Source: Oscillospiraceae bacterium (GTDB lineage Bacteria; Bacillota; Clostridia; Saccharofermentanales; Saccharofermentanaceae). From it: a DNA stretch of 64,000 nt. The notes under the pieces were generated by a model. The model did no database searches, was not told the origin of the DNA, and worked only from the letters and a program-made list of their open reading frames with translations. Of this stretch, positions 9,461 through 18,071 are shown one piece after another. The stretch spans positions 248,001 to 312,000 of the forward strand of contig CACWXL010000003.1 of assembly GCA_902764825.1 (NCBI GenBank). Direction: 5' to 3'. Within the stretch, counting starts at the first letter, position 1; each line of letters opens with the position of its first letter. A program made the translations under genes and the position numbers.

Positions 9461-9799
9461 ATGGAAATAATAAATATCGAACAGGGACACCCGACGGTGC
9501 AGCAGGCCATGGTCAAGCTCCAGAACGGGATATACAGAGCCAGGGCGACAGGACAGCCAATGGCCAAGATCGTTCACGGCTACGGGTCTTCTGGCACGGG
9601 CGGTGCGATCAAGCAGGCGATAGGGTTAGAGCTCCGCAAGTATATTTCGCGCGGCATGATCAAATCATATTGCCCCGGTGAGGACTTCGGACCGTTCTCT
9701 TCTGCAGGGCGCGAGATGAGCGCAAAGCATCCTGCGGTATCCCGCGACAGGGACTGGGGACTTCAGAACGACGGCATCACCGTGATAATGTTCAAGTAA
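9461..9799 (+). CDS. Smr-domain protein
   Basis: This is a 112-residue stand-alone Smr domain, the small MutS-related fold found at the C-terminus of MutS2. Smr domains bind DNA or RNA and some are nucleases; recent work ties bacterial ones to ribosome rescue. The loop KIVHGYGSSGTGGAI (about residues 43-57) carries the diagnostic H-G-x-G signature. The ATG at 9461 follows GAGAGG by 7 nt; an upstream in-frame ATG at 9440 overlaps the promoter. The uracil-DNA glycosylase gene starts 10 nt after the stop, so the two are cotranscribed, which fits a nucleic-acid quality-control pair. Confidence 0.82.
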   Translation: MEIINIEQGHPTVQQAMVKLQNGIYRARATGQPMAKIVHGYGSSGTGGAIKQAIGLELRKYISRGMIKSYCPGEDFGPFSSAGREMSAKHPAVSRDRDWGLQNDGITVIMFK

Positions 9800-9808
9800 G
9801 AGGTTTAT

Positions 9809-10408
9809 ATGGCAGACGAGTTTGATAAGAAGTGGGAGGCGTTCGAGGCAAGATGCAAGGCTTGCCATAACTGCGGCTTAAGGGATGGCTGTACTAATGT
9901 GGTCATTTACAGAGGCAGCAGGAAAGCCCCCTTGATGATAATAGGCGAGGCTCCGGGCGAGAACGAGGATATCCAGGGACTGCCGTTTGTCGGCAGGTCC
10001 GGCCAGCTCCTACAAAATCTCCTGGGCAGTTACGGCTTTACCAATAATGATTACCATATCTGCAATATCGCGAAATGCAGGCCGCCCCAGAACAGGCGCC
10101 CCACGCCTGAAGAGATTCATTGCTGCAAGCCGCTCCTCGCTGAACAGTTCATGCTCGTAAGACCCAAGGTGATCCTTCTCTGCGGTTCAACGGCTTATGA
10201 GGGATTCTTCGGCACAAAGCCCGTTATGCATGATGTCAGGGGACGTTTTATCGAGAAAAACGGCTACTATATCATGACGACCTATCACCCGGCCTATGCC
10301 CTCAGAAACCCTGCAAATAAGATGCCTATATATGAAGATATGGGCAAAGTCAGGGACAAATTGACCGAGATCGGAGCGATGCCTCCGTTGGAACCTGTAA
10401 AAGAGTAA
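9809..10408 (+). CDS. family 4-type uracil-DNA glycosylase
   Basis: The enzyme removes uracil from DNA to start base-excision repair. The family signature GEAPGENEDIQGLPFVGRSG spans about residues 46-65, with the catalytic-loop motif TYHPAYALR near residue 170. Clustered cysteines early (C16, C19, C22, C28) and mid-protein (C85, C90, C105, C106) fit the [4Fe-4S] cluster of family 4 enzymes. The length of 199 residues is typical. AGAGGT lies just upstream of the ATG. It is the second gene of a pair with the Smr gene. Confidence 0.9.
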   Translation: MADEFDKKWEAFEARCKACHNCGLRDGCTNVVIYRGSRKAPLMIIGEAPGENEDIQGLPFVGRSGQLLQNLLGSYGFTNNDYHICNIAKCRPPQNRRPTPEEIHCCKPLLAEQFMLVRPKVILLCGSTAYEGFFGTKPVMHDVRGRFIEKNGYYIMTTYHPAYALRNPANKMPIYEDMGKVRDKLTEIGAMPPLEPVKE

Positions 10409-10417
10409 ATTTCCGTA

Positions 10418-10446
10418 TTGATTTTCGGAAATGGCTTTGCTATAAT
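10418..10446 (+). promoter_or_regulatory. promoter of tRNA-Gln
   Basis: TTGATT (10418-10423), a 17-bp spacer ending in TGC, and TATAAT (10441-10446) form a strong extended -10 promoter 21 nt before the mature tRNA. Confidence 0.75.
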
Positions 10447-10467
10447 TCGTGAGTTGAAAAACCGCAT

Positions 10468-10541
10468 TGCCGAATTGTGTAACGGTAGCACACCGGTCTC
10501 TGACACCGTTTGTCAAGGTTCGAATCCTTGTTCGGCAGCCA
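10468..10541 (+). tRNA. tRNA-Gln (CTG anticodon)
   Basis: Acceptor strands TGCCGAA (10468-10474) and TTCGGCA (10531-10537) pair fully. A D-arm with AACGGTAGC and the T-loop GTTCGAATC are present. The seven-base anticodon loop CTCTGAC (10498-10504) carries CTG at 10500-10502. The U1-A72 end pair is usual for tRNA-Gln. The 3' CCA is encoded (10539-10541). The first anticodon-stem pair is a C-T mismatch. Confidence 0.93.
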
Positions 10542-10553
10542 AATGATAATTAA

Positions 10554-10580
10554 GCCGTCTCGGGATGAGACGGCTTTTTT
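10554..10580 (+). terminator. Rho-independent terminator after tRNA-Gln
   Basis: GCCGTCTC (10554-10561) pairs with GAGACGGC (10567-10574), followed by six T. Confidence 0.9.
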
Positions 10581-10583
10581 ATA

Positions 10584-10592
10584 TGTTATAAT
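10584..10592 (+). promoter_or_regulatory. extended -10 predicting a leaderless mRNA
   Basis: TGT-TATAAT ends 6 nt before the ATG at 10599. It directly follows the T-tract of the tRNA terminator. No ribosome binding site fits in the remaining 6 nt. Confidence 0.55.
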
Positions 10593-10598
10593 GCGCCT

Positions 10599-11582
10599 AT
10601 GGCAGATGCGGGCAGGAAACACAGCAAAACAGGAATCCTCATAGCGGCGTTGATCCTTGTGATCTTGGGCGCTGCTCTTTATTTTGCATTTGCTGATTTT
10701 GGTCTCGGCCATAAGCTTGAGCTAATGACCTACAAGAGGATCTCGACTCCGGAAGAACTGATTTCGATCAAGGATGCTCCCAATGGGAAATATATCCTGG
10801 CAAAAGACATTGATCTTGCAGGTATTGACTGGGTGCCTTTTACATTTAACGGAATACTCGAAGGGAACGGCCATACGGTATCAAATCTGAAGATCACGCA
10901 GACGGGAATGTCAGAGCGCAGGACTTACGACGGCAATATGAAGGAATACGACACCGTATTTGCCGGCATGTTCGATGTGATCGAAGATGCGGAGGTAAGG
11001 AACCTTACCTTATCGGGTGTGAATATCGATATCGCTTCAGATGCGCCCTGTTTTATCGGCTCTGTAGCAGGATATATGGGAAACTCGAAGATACTTAACT
11101 GCAGCGTAGAGGGAACTCTGAAGCTCAAGGCACATGACAGGATGTTCGGTGTCGGCGGCGTGGCCGGCTACGGATATGGCAGGATCGGTGATATAAATGC
11201 CGATATAACGCTCATCTGCATCGATACTGACCGCGATACTAAGGATGAGCAGTTCATGGGCGGTGTCTGCGCGGCAGGTTACCCTGATATCGTTTGCTGT
11301 AATATAAAGATCGACGGTTATGATTCAGATCACGGTTATGTCCATAACGGCGGTCTTGTCGGATTATTTCAGTTCTATCCCGAAGGCACTGAGCATGATG
11401 CCGAGATCGGCGGCAATCACATAAGCGGTAAGATAACTTTCTTTGAAGATAATGAAGACAGAAGAGCATATTGTGACGCTTATATCGGCGAGCGTATGGA
11501 GCGCATAGAGTACTGGTGGAGCAACAGTGATGATTTCACGTCAAATGAGGTGTTCGAATATGATGTTGACCTGCTTCCGTGA
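10599..11582 (+). CDS. membrane-anchored surface protein with GLUG-like repeats
   Basis: A 327-residue protein of unknown function. Residues 12-32 form an N-terminal membrane anchor after a short basic segment, so most of the chain is outside the cell. It then shows PEELISIKDAPNGKYILAKDIDL and repeated LEGNGHTVSNL, GSVAGYMGNSKILNCSVEG and GGLVGLF patterns. These resemble the GLUG/right-handed beta-helix repeats of surface adhesins and autotransporter-like proteins. No catalytic motif is visible. The start has no Shine-Dalgarno sequence and sits 6 nt after TATAAT. The end overlaps the start of the PIG-L gene by 23 nt, so the two are cotranscribed. Confidence 0.65.
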   Translation: MADAGRKHSKTGILIAALILVILGAALYFAFADFGLGHKLELMTYKRISTPEELISIKDAPNGKYILAKDIDLAGIDWVPFTFNGILEGNGHTVSNLKITQTGMSERRTYDGNMKEYDTVFAGMFDVIEDAEVRNLTLSGVNIDIASDAPCFIGSVAGYMGNSKILNCSVEGTLKLKAHDRMFGVGGVAGYGYGRIGDINADITLICIDTDRDTKDEQFMGGVCAAGYPDIVCCNIKIDGYDSDHGYVHNGGLVGLFQFYPEGTEHDAEIGGNHISGKITFFEDNEDRRAYCDAYIGERMERIEYWWSNSDDFTSNEVFEYDVDLLP

Positions 11583-12870
11583 CAACAGGTGGAAGGCCCT
11601 GGTTTTAACCGCAGCGCTCATCCTGCCGGCAGCCGGATGCGCCGGAAAGACTGCGCCTTTATTTGACATCGGTGCAGGCACGATCGAGGCTGAAGAATGT
11701 CTTATCAAGTCTTCGAAAAAAGTAAGGAACAGTGATCTCAGCGGCGGCAAGGGCGTGAAAATCCCTGCAAAAGAAGGCTCCATGGTAAGCTTCTCCTACG
11801 ATATCTCCGCAGCATCACACTACGACATAAGTATCTCTTACGATAATCAGGGAGAAGACGGAACGCTCGGACTTTTCGTTGACGGCCATTTCTTTACAAA
11901 GGTCGGATTCCCCAAAGGTGCCGGCACAGTAAAAGAGACCATCACGCTTAAGGAAGGGAACGGAGAGATATCTTTCCGTCATCTTCCGGGAGATTCAGAC
12001 ATAACACTGGATTGCTTTAAGCTGGATAAAAGCGATAAGAAGATATCGATGGTCGTAGCGCCTCATGAAGATGACGAGATCCTGGGTTTTGCGGGATCTA
12101 TCCAGAAGACTGTCGCAAACGGCGATATAGTCAAGGTCGTGTTACTTACCAACGGAGATTATTTCGATAAGGATTTAGGTCCGGTCCGTATCAGGGAGAC
12201 CATGAAGGCACTGGAAGTGCTGGGCGTAAATAAGAGCAACATTTATGTCATGGGTTATGGAGACATCATAATACAGAGCCTATATGAATGTTCTGACCCG
12301 GGGATAGTTTTTGATGCCCCGAGCGGATATGACTCGACATACGGGGACCCCTCATCCAATCTCTACGACTACCACACGCTCGATGCCGGAACTCCCGCAA
12401 AGTACTGCTATGCGGATTTCAGAAGTGATCTTAATAACATCATCGATACGGTAAGGCCTGACACTGTCTATACGACTTCTGAAGCCGAGTGGCATCCTGA
12501 CCACAAGTTCGGTTTTAAGGCTGTAAGAGATGTCATTGAGTCGCTCAACAAAGACAAGGGATATCACACGACTCTGTGCGAGAGCGTCATCCACGGCGAG
12601 GAACTCACGTGGCCTGATAAGCTTGAGACTGATGACAATGGCAATATAAAGATCGTTGAATTTACTGATCCTTTCCCTTCAGGCGGCGTCGGCCGTGACT
12701 GGGAAAAGGTTACGAAGATAACTTTGACGGATGAGGAAGTCTATAAGAAGCAGAAAGCGATAGATCAGTTCGATACCCAGAATAACGGCGGCGAGAACTT
12801 TAACGGCAACAGTGAATTCAATTATGCTTTTTGTAAGCGGGATGAGTTTTACTGGGTTTACGTGTATTGA
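11560..12870 (+). CDS. PIG-L/LmbE-family deacetylase lipoprotein
   Basis: This is probably an extracytoplasmic zinc-dependent N-acetylglucosamine de-N-acetylase acting on a surface glycan or glycolipid. The N-terminus has a signal peptide with lipobox LPAAGC at about residues 22-27. Residues ~35-155 look like a beta-sandwich carbohydrate-binding domain. The catalytic domain starts with APHEDDE (His169, Asp171, Asp172), followed later by HPDH (312-315); both are zinc motifs of the family. The ATG at 11560 is chosen because GAGGTG precedes it by 7 nt. The final 53 bp overlap the convergent YfhO gene. Lipid-anchored PIG-L enzymes are less common than cytoplasmic ones. Confidence 0.82.
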   Translation: MMLTCFRDNRWKALVLTAALILPAAGCAGKTAPLFDIGAGTIEAEECLIKSSKKVRNSDLSGGKGVKIPAKEGSMVSFSYDISAASHYDISISYDNQGEDGTLGLFVDGHFFTKVGFPKGAGTVKETITLKEGNGEISFRHLPGDSDITLDCFKLDKSDKKISMVVAPHEDDEILGFAGSIQKTVANGDIVKVVLLTNGDYFDKDLGPVRIRETMKALEVLGVNKSNIYVMGYGDIIIQSLYECSDPGIVFDAPSGYDSTYGDPSSNLYDYHTLDAGTPAKYCYADFRSDLNNIIDTVRPDTVYTTSEAEWHPDHKFGFKAVRDVIESLNKDKGYHTTLCESVIHGEELTWPDKLETDDNGNIKIVEFTDPFPSGGVGRDWEKVTKITLTDEEVYKKQKAIDQFDTQNNGGENFNGNSEFNYAFCKRDEFYWVYVY

Positions 12871-15529
12871 TGTTCTCGAAAGCGAGCACCGCGGCAAAGA
12901 GCAGTAATCCCAAAGCGCTGAACCAAAGACCGGTATCGATATAAGGAACTTTATAACTCATCTCTATCTCATTGCGGCCATTTTCCAACGGTATGGACAT
13001 AAGGGCATTTCCAATCACGTCAGGGGTTACGGACTTGCCGTTGCGCGTGATCTTCCAGCCTTTTTCTGCAGGAACGGAGATGAACAGGCTGTCTCCTGCG
13101 CCGGCATTATCGACAGTGAACTTGCCGTAACCGTCTTTTAGCGTGTTCTCCTTGGCGGCGTTGTTATTTGCAGCTTCGGATGCTTCTTTCAAAACTGACA
13201 GATCAAGGAGATAGAACTGCGCATCATTTACGAGGCTCATAGGGTCAGAGCCCTGCTTGAACCTGATGGCAACAGTTACGTTCTTCTCATCGGATACTAT
13301 CCTTACCATAGAAGGCGACAGGAACTGCGAATAATTCATATAATCTTCGCCGTTAACCATGAGCATGGCTCCGTCGTCCGTGCCGGTCACGATATTGGCA
13401 TAGAGGATGTATCTGTCGGGAGAATAATCATCTCCCAGGTCTAACTCGTAACTGACAGTTGAATCTTCTGCCGTTGTGTTTTGTACGGAGGCAGGCACAA
13501 AAAGATCTTTGTCAATATCCGTAAGTCTTCCGGCCATATCGTTGATGTAAAGTGCAGGGCATGAGGAGAGGCTGTCGTAATCGCCGGAACCGCTGTAAAC
13601 AAAGGCTGCCGGGAACGCATAAGGATTAACATAGATATCCTTGAATCCGTCAATTCCCGTAAGCTTTACAAGACCTGAACTGTCCTTTGCATTGCTTGGA
13701 AGGAGAACATACTTTACGCCCATAAGACTGTCCGTGGCAAGGTTCTCCGAGGACGTAGCAGTTATGGTCGCACTGTGCGCGGCATATCCTGACTTGTCCA
13801 TGAATACGATGGTGTTCTCATCCGGATCGGATACAAAGGATGTTACGGAGTTAAATCCGAACGCCATCGGCTCGTTGTAAGAAGCGGGGAATCTGGACAG
13901 ATGAATGCTGTGATATGAGGTCTGGAGAATGCGGCAGAAGGATTCATCCTTGATCGAAGCAAGAAGGGCTTCCTCGTTCTTTATATAGTCTGAAATACTG
14001 TTTACGTTGGCTGTCGTATAGCTGTCGGCAAGGATAAGCTGCCCCAAAGATATTTCCAGTACGATAAGAAGTCCCAAAGATCCCGCATAGATCTTCTTAA
14101 GCGTCCGGCTTGTATTTCCGTTTGTGATGATCATGCACATGATAAGCGATATGAGGACCGGGAAAACTGTCTTGGCGATGATCGGTACAAGCTTAAAGGA
14201 TGCATCTGTCTGTGTAAGCCTTGCCACGGATGCAGAGAACATCTGATCTGTTAATCTGAGCGGGAATAAGAGCAGAAGCACAGTAACAAAAATGGAGAAT
14301 ACCAAAGCTATAACCGGAGGCATCCATGATCTGATCCTGCCCTTATCATTGGCAAGATAGAATGAGGATGCAAGGAAGATAAGTGCGAAGATCCCGAGAT
14401 AGGTGTATCTGTACCAGAATGATTCAACGACGCGGAGCATCGAGAACAAGGCGACCAGAGGCTGCCAGATATAAATGAGCAATGAGAACAGAAGGAGGGC
14501 TCCCAATAAGATCTTCTCCTTCAATGGCTTTGCCGAAGCGATGAACAGAAGGCATACGCCCAAAAGGACAAAGCTTCCCGCAAAAAGGCTCACGCTGCCT
14601 TTAAGGCTTATCATTCCGAATGAATAATTCAAAAAGATCTCGTGAGCGCCGCCGATAAAGCTGATGTCTTTAAGCATCGACAGACCGCCTTTGCCGTGTG
14701 TTCTCTCGGAGAGCTTAAGGAGTGTCGGAACAAGTACTGCCGAAGATATCAGCAAAGAAATGATGCATGAGACTGCAAGGTGTGCGAACGAATTCAGAAG
14801 ATGGATCAGGAACGGCTTCTTTCCGTCATTTCCTGCAAGTCTTATCCTTATGAATTCGAAAAGGAACCAGAAGCAGCAGAACATCAGATCGATTATCCCG
14901 CTGTACCAGTTAAAGCATAACGCGAGAGCTGTTGTTATCGTCAGAAGATAGCTTTTCCTGCCCTTTGCGATCTTCTCCGCGCCCATGATCATCAGCGGGA
15001 GCATATAAGCCCCGTCAAGCCACATGGTATTGCTGCTCTGTGTTATGAAGAAAGGATTCAGTGCATAGGATACCGAGAGGATCACGGATACAAAATACTT
15101 GGACTTGGAATCAGGTTCAAATCTGTATGTCAGATATATCCCCATGAAAGAAGCTGCAAGAGCTGCCTTCAGGATGAAGAGGATGTTCATGAAAAGCGGA
15201 ACGTCTGACTTGTTAAAAAAGACTACGAGAAGAGATAAGGGGGACGCCAGATAATATGTAAAGACCGAAAAGTTGCTGCCGCCCAGGGATTTGGTGAATG
15301 TATATCCGATGGATGATTTTCCCGTAAGGACATCTTTATACCAACAGAAGAGGTCAACCATCTGGATCTCTCCGTCTCTGTAAAGAAGTCCGTGGCTTCC
15401 GAAAGGAGCCATTCCGAAGATAGCGAAAACGATGAGAATGATAACGGCGGCCGACAAAAAGGAGATGCCTGATATCAGCAGATAAGGCATTAATTCCTGT
15501 CTTTTCATTATCGGATTCTTACCGGTCAT
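12818..15529 (-). CDS. YfhO-family membrane protein
   Basis: This 903-residue protein matches the YfhO family, whose members resemble GT-C glycosyltransferases and in Bacilli act in glycosylation of lipoteichoic acid. The N-terminal half has about a dozen membrane helices. Its first outer loop reads YRDGEIQMVDLFCWYKDVLTG-like, with the acidic residues expected for a lipid-phosphosugar site. Residues ~520-860 form a large outer beta-rich domain, and one last helix (~865-885) precedes a short basic tail. An AAAAGGA site precedes the ATG at 15529; a second ATG at 15508 is possible. The gene diverges from the GH9 lipoprotein and overlaps the PIG-L gene at its 3' end. Confidence 0.82.
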   Translation of the reverse strand: MTGKNPIMKRQELMPYLLISGISFLSAAVIILIVFAIFGMAPFGSHGLLYRDGEIQMVDLFCWYKDVLTGKSSIGYTFTKSLGGSNFSVFTYYLASPLSLLVVFFNKSDVPLFMNILFILKAALAASFMGIYLTYRFEPDSKSKYFVSVILSVSYALNPFFITQSSNTMWLDGAYMLPLMIMGAEKIAKGRKSYLLTITTALALCFNWYSGIIDLMFCCFWFLFEFIRIRLAGNDGKKPFLIHLLNSFAHLAVSCIISLLISSAVLVPTLLKLSERTHGKGGLSMLKDISFIGGAHEIFLNYSFGMISLKGSVSLFAGSFVLLGVCLLFIASAKPLKEKILLGALLLFSLLIYIWQPLVALFSMLRVVESFWYRYTYLGIFALIFLASSFYLANDKGRIRSWMPPVIALVFSIFVTVLLLLFPLRLTDQMFSASVARLTQTDASFKLVPIIAKTVFPVLISLIMCMIITNGNTSRTLKKIYAGSLGLLIVLEISLGQLILADSYTTANVNSISDYIKNEEALLASIKDESFCRILQTSYHSIHLSRFPASYNEPMAFGFNSVTSFVSDPDENTIVFMDKSGYAAHSATITATSSENLATDSLMGVKYVLLPSNAKDSSGLVKLTGIDGFKDIYVNPYAFPAAFVYSGSGDYDSLSSCPALYINDMAGRLTDIDKDLFVPASVQNTTAEDSTVSYELDLGDDYSPDRYILYANIVTGTDDGAMLMVNGEDYMNYSQFLSPSMVRIVSDEKNVTVAIRFKQGSDPMSLVNDAQFYLLDLSVLKEASEAANNNAAKENTLKDGYGKFTVDNAGAGDSLFISVPAEKGWKITRNGKSVTPDVIGNALMSIPLENGRNEIEMSYKVPYIDTGLWFSALGLLLFAAVLAFENINTRKPSKTHPAYKKHN

Positions 15530-15596
15530 TTATCCGTTCCTTTTGGTCTTACATCTAATAAATCGCAAGGATTCTTTACCTGAATGATACTCGTAA

Positions 15597-15605
15597 ATTG
15601 TAACA
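15597..15605 (-). promoter_or_regulatory. possible extended -10 of the YfhO gene
   Basis: On the minus strand TGT-TACAAT lies 68 bp before the ATG at 15529. No clear -35 is seen. Confidence 0.35.
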
Positions 15606-15674
15606 CATGCATTATCCGAGAGAATAACGATAGTTATATATATTTATCTGATAGGATTTGACATTTAGTGATGA

Positions 15675-15680
15675 TATAAT
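15675..15680 (+). promoter_or_regulatory. -10 element of the GH9 gene
   Basis: TATAAT lies 36 nt upstream of the start codon. A TTGACA at 15658-15663 is only 11 bp away and so cannot be its -35. Confidence 0.45.
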
Positions 15681-15716
15681 CGTCAAATGTAAAGAATCCG
15701 AACAGGGAGGCTTGTT

Positions 15717-17960
15717 ATGAAGAAGAGGATTGTAAGTGCGCTGCTCGCAGGATCCATGCTCCTGAGCCTGGCAGCTTGCGATGGCAGCAATTCGGGTGTT
15801 TTAGAATCTCAGACAGAGACTGAGACTTCAGAAGTAACTGAACCCACCGAGACCGAACCGTCCATCATGGGCTTCAACATGATCAACAACGGCGATTTTT
15901 CGAGCAAGGATCATGACTGGCATACTTACTTCGAAGGCGGCGACGGCCTGATGACCATCAATGACAAGGGCGAGCTGCAGTTCGACTGCAAGATGGTCGG
16001 CATCAAGGAGTGGTCCAACCAGTTCTATTACGACGGTTTTGCTCTCTATAAGAACTGCAAATATGAGATGCAGTTCGACTGCTATTCGAATGTTGAGCGT
16101 GACCTGGGTTACAGGATCCAGATCAACGGAAGCGACTATCACGCATACAGTGAAGAGACTATTCACGTAGGTCCGGAAGTAAAGCATTTCGACATAGTCT
16201 TCACTATGGAGGAGCCTTCCGATCCGGCACCGAGACTTTGTTTCAATATGGGTAAATTCGCAAATAATTCAGGCTTCAAGGAGCACACTGTCTGCTTCGA
16301 TAATTTCGACTTAAGATGCATCGATGATAAGGGCTATGTCGAAGGCGACACTTCAGACGGTCCTGCTGCAAGCCTCATCAATCTTAACCAGGTAGGATAT
16401 CTTCCTAATGCAGTCAAGGTTGCAGTCATGAACGGTGATGCTATCACGGACAAGGCATCGGTCGTTGACTGCGCCACAGGCAAGGCTGTCTATGAGGGAG
16501 CTGTTGCAGCTGCTTCCATGAACAAGTCGACCGGCAGAAATGAAGCAAGATTCGATTTCTCTTCCGTTACTGCTCCCGGTACTTATAAGATCGTGGCAGG
16601 CGATAAGGAGTCGTTCGAATTCAAGATCGGTGCTGATGTTTACGATGAAGCATTTAAGGCTTCGCTCAGGATGTTCTATCTGCAGAGATGCGGCATGGAA
16701 CTTACTTCTGACCTTGCAGGTGACTATGCTCACCCCGCATGCCATACAGAGAAGGCAACGGTCTTCGGCACAAGCGAGAAGATCGATGTTTCCGGCGGCT
16801 GGCACGATGCAGGCGACTACGGCAGATATGTCGTATCAGGCGCTAAGGCTGCAGCTGACCTGATGCTCGCATATAAGCTCTATCCCAACGCATTTGACGA
16901 TGCTCTCAATATCCCTGAATCAGGCAACGGAGTTCCTGATGTCATTGATGAAGTAAGATATGAGCTCGACTGGCTCTTCAAGATGCAGAATTCCGAAGGC
17001 GGCGTATACCACAAGGTTACATGCGCCAACTTCCCCGGATTCGTAATGCCTGAAGAAGAGACTGAAGAACTTATCGTTACACCCGTATCAACAACTGCTA
17101 CGGCAGATTTTGCAGCAGTCATGGCAATGGCTTCGGTAGTCTTTGCGGAATTCGACATGCCTTACTCACAGAGATGCCTTGATGCGGCTACAAGAGCTAC
17201 GAATTATCTCGAGTCCCATAAGGGCGTTGAAGGCACGAAGAATCCTGACGGCATCGTAACCGGCGAATATCCTGACGATAAGGATATCGACGAGAGGATC
17301 TGGGCTTATGCAGAGCTCTATAAGGCAACAGGCGAAGCAGTTTACGATGAGGAATTCAGCAAGCTTATGCAGTCCGGCGCATCCTGCGCTGCAGATCTCG
17401 GCTGGCAGGGCGTAAGTGCGTATGCAGGATATGCATATCTTTCTGCTCCTACAAAGGGCAAGTTCTACGATGCGGTCCTTGCAAGCTTCATGGGCGGCAT
17501 CGCGGATGTAGAAGCAACTGCTTCCACTGACAGCTATAATTCTTCACTCAAGGAATATCCTTGGGGCAGCAACATGACCATCGCTAACAACGGCATGTAT
17601 GTACTCCTGTACGATAAGATCGCAGGTTATGCGAAGGGTGATGAGATCGCAAGACAGCAGCTTAATTATCTCCTCGGAACCAACGGTACAGGTTACTGCT
17701 TCCTTACGGGATTCGGTACGCTCTCTCCGAATTCTCCCCACCACAGACCTTCACAGGCTAAGAAGGCTGCTGTTCCCGGAATGGTAGCAGGAGGCCCTAA
17801 CCAGAATCTCGAAGATCCGTATGCACAGAACGTTCTTGCGGATACCGCACCTGCTCTCTGCTATGCAGACAGCGACCAGGCTTACTCTTTGAACGAAGTA
17901 ACGATCTACTGGAATTCACCTGTAGTATTCCTCTTCGCTTACGTTAAGAGTCAGGGCTGA
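15717..17960 (+). CDS. GH9 endoglucanase lipoprotein with CBM4/9-like module
   Basis: This is a cell-surface family 9 glycoside hydrolase, probably a cellulase or related beta-1,4-glucanase. The signal peptide ends in the lipobox LSLAAC (Cys about residue 20), followed by a Thr/Glu-rich linker. Residues ~52-205 resemble a CBM4/9 carbohydrate-binding beta-sandwich. An Ig-like domain typical of GH9 starts with LNQVGYLPNA (~220-305). The catalytic domain (~310-745) contains GGWHDAGDYG with Asp364 and Asp367, the NSPHHRPS motif, and LNEVTIYWNS with Glu727 as the general acid. GGGAGG precedes the ATG, and a terminator follows. It has no dockerin, so it is lipid-anchored rather than cellulosomal. 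Confidence 0.93.
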   Translation: MKKRIVSALLAGSMLLSLAACDGSNSGVLESQTETETSEVTEPTETEPSIMGFNMINNGDFSSKDHDWHTYFEGGDGLMTINDKGELQFDCKMVGIKEWSNQFYYDGFALYKNCKYEMQFDCYSNVERDLGYRIQINGSDYHAYSEETIHVGPEVKHFDIVFTMEEPSDPAPRLCFNMGKFANNSGFKEHTVCFDNFDLRCIDDKGYVEGDTSDGPAASLINLNQVGYLPNAVKVAVMNGDAITDKASVVDCATGKAVYEGAVAAASMNKSTGRNEARFDFSSVTAPGTYKIVAGDKESFEFKIGADVYDEAFKASLRMFYLQRCGMELTSDLAGDYAHPACHTEKATVFGTSEKIDVSGGWHDAGDYGRYVVSGAKAAADLMLAYKLYPNAFDDALNIPESGNGVPDVIDEVRYELDWLFKMQNSEGGVYHKVTCANFPGFVMPEEETEELIVTPVSTTATADFAAVMAMASVVFAEFDMPYSQRCLDAATRATNYLESHKGVEGTKNPDGIVTGEYPDDKDIDERIWAYAELYKATGEAVYDEEFSKLMQSGASCAADLGWQGVSAYAGYAYLSAPTKGKFYDAVLASFMGGIADVEATASTDSYNSSLKEYPWGSNMTIANNGMYVLLYDKIAGYAKGDEIARQQLNYLLGTNGTGYCFLTGFGTLSPNSPHHRPSQAKKAAVPGMVAGGPNQNLEDPYAQNVLADTAPALCYADSDQAYSLNEVTIYWNSPVVFLFAYVKSQG

Positions 17961-17982
17961 TAACTGAACAGTTCAAACATTG

Positions 17983-18020
17983 CAGGGCCTGCCGGGATAT
18001 AACCCGACGGGCCCTGTTTT
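17983..18020 (+). terminator. Rho-independent terminator
   Basis: CAGGGCC (17983-17989) with an inner CGGG/CCCG stem pairs with GGGCCCTG (18009-18016), followed by TTTT. Confidence 0.75.
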
Positions 18021-18025
18021 CATTA

Positions 18026-18034
18026 TGATAAAAT
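18026..18034 (+). promoter_or_regulatory. extended -10 of the nitroreductase gene
   Basis: TGA-TAAAAT, followed by AAC, lies 38 nt upstream of the ATG. Nearly the same word, TGG-TAAAATAAC, occurs before the CPBP gene at 21792. Confidence 0.45.
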
Positions 18035-18071
18035 AACGGTTAGTAAATCTGATCTTAAGGGGGCTTAACCG

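Larger units (their letters stand above)
15569..15699. repeat. 11-bp inverted repeat between yfhO-like and GH9 genes
   Basis: GGATTCTTTAC (15569-15579) and GTAAAGAATCC (15689-15699) are perfect inverted copies. Read along each divergent gene, both lie just downstream of the predicted transcription start as GTAAAGAATCC. A shared regulator or transcript element is possible. Confidence 0.4.

Noticed and set aside
15658..15663. TTGACA as -35 of the GH9 gene
   Set aside because: Only 11 bp separate it from TATAAT, too short for a sigma-A promoter.
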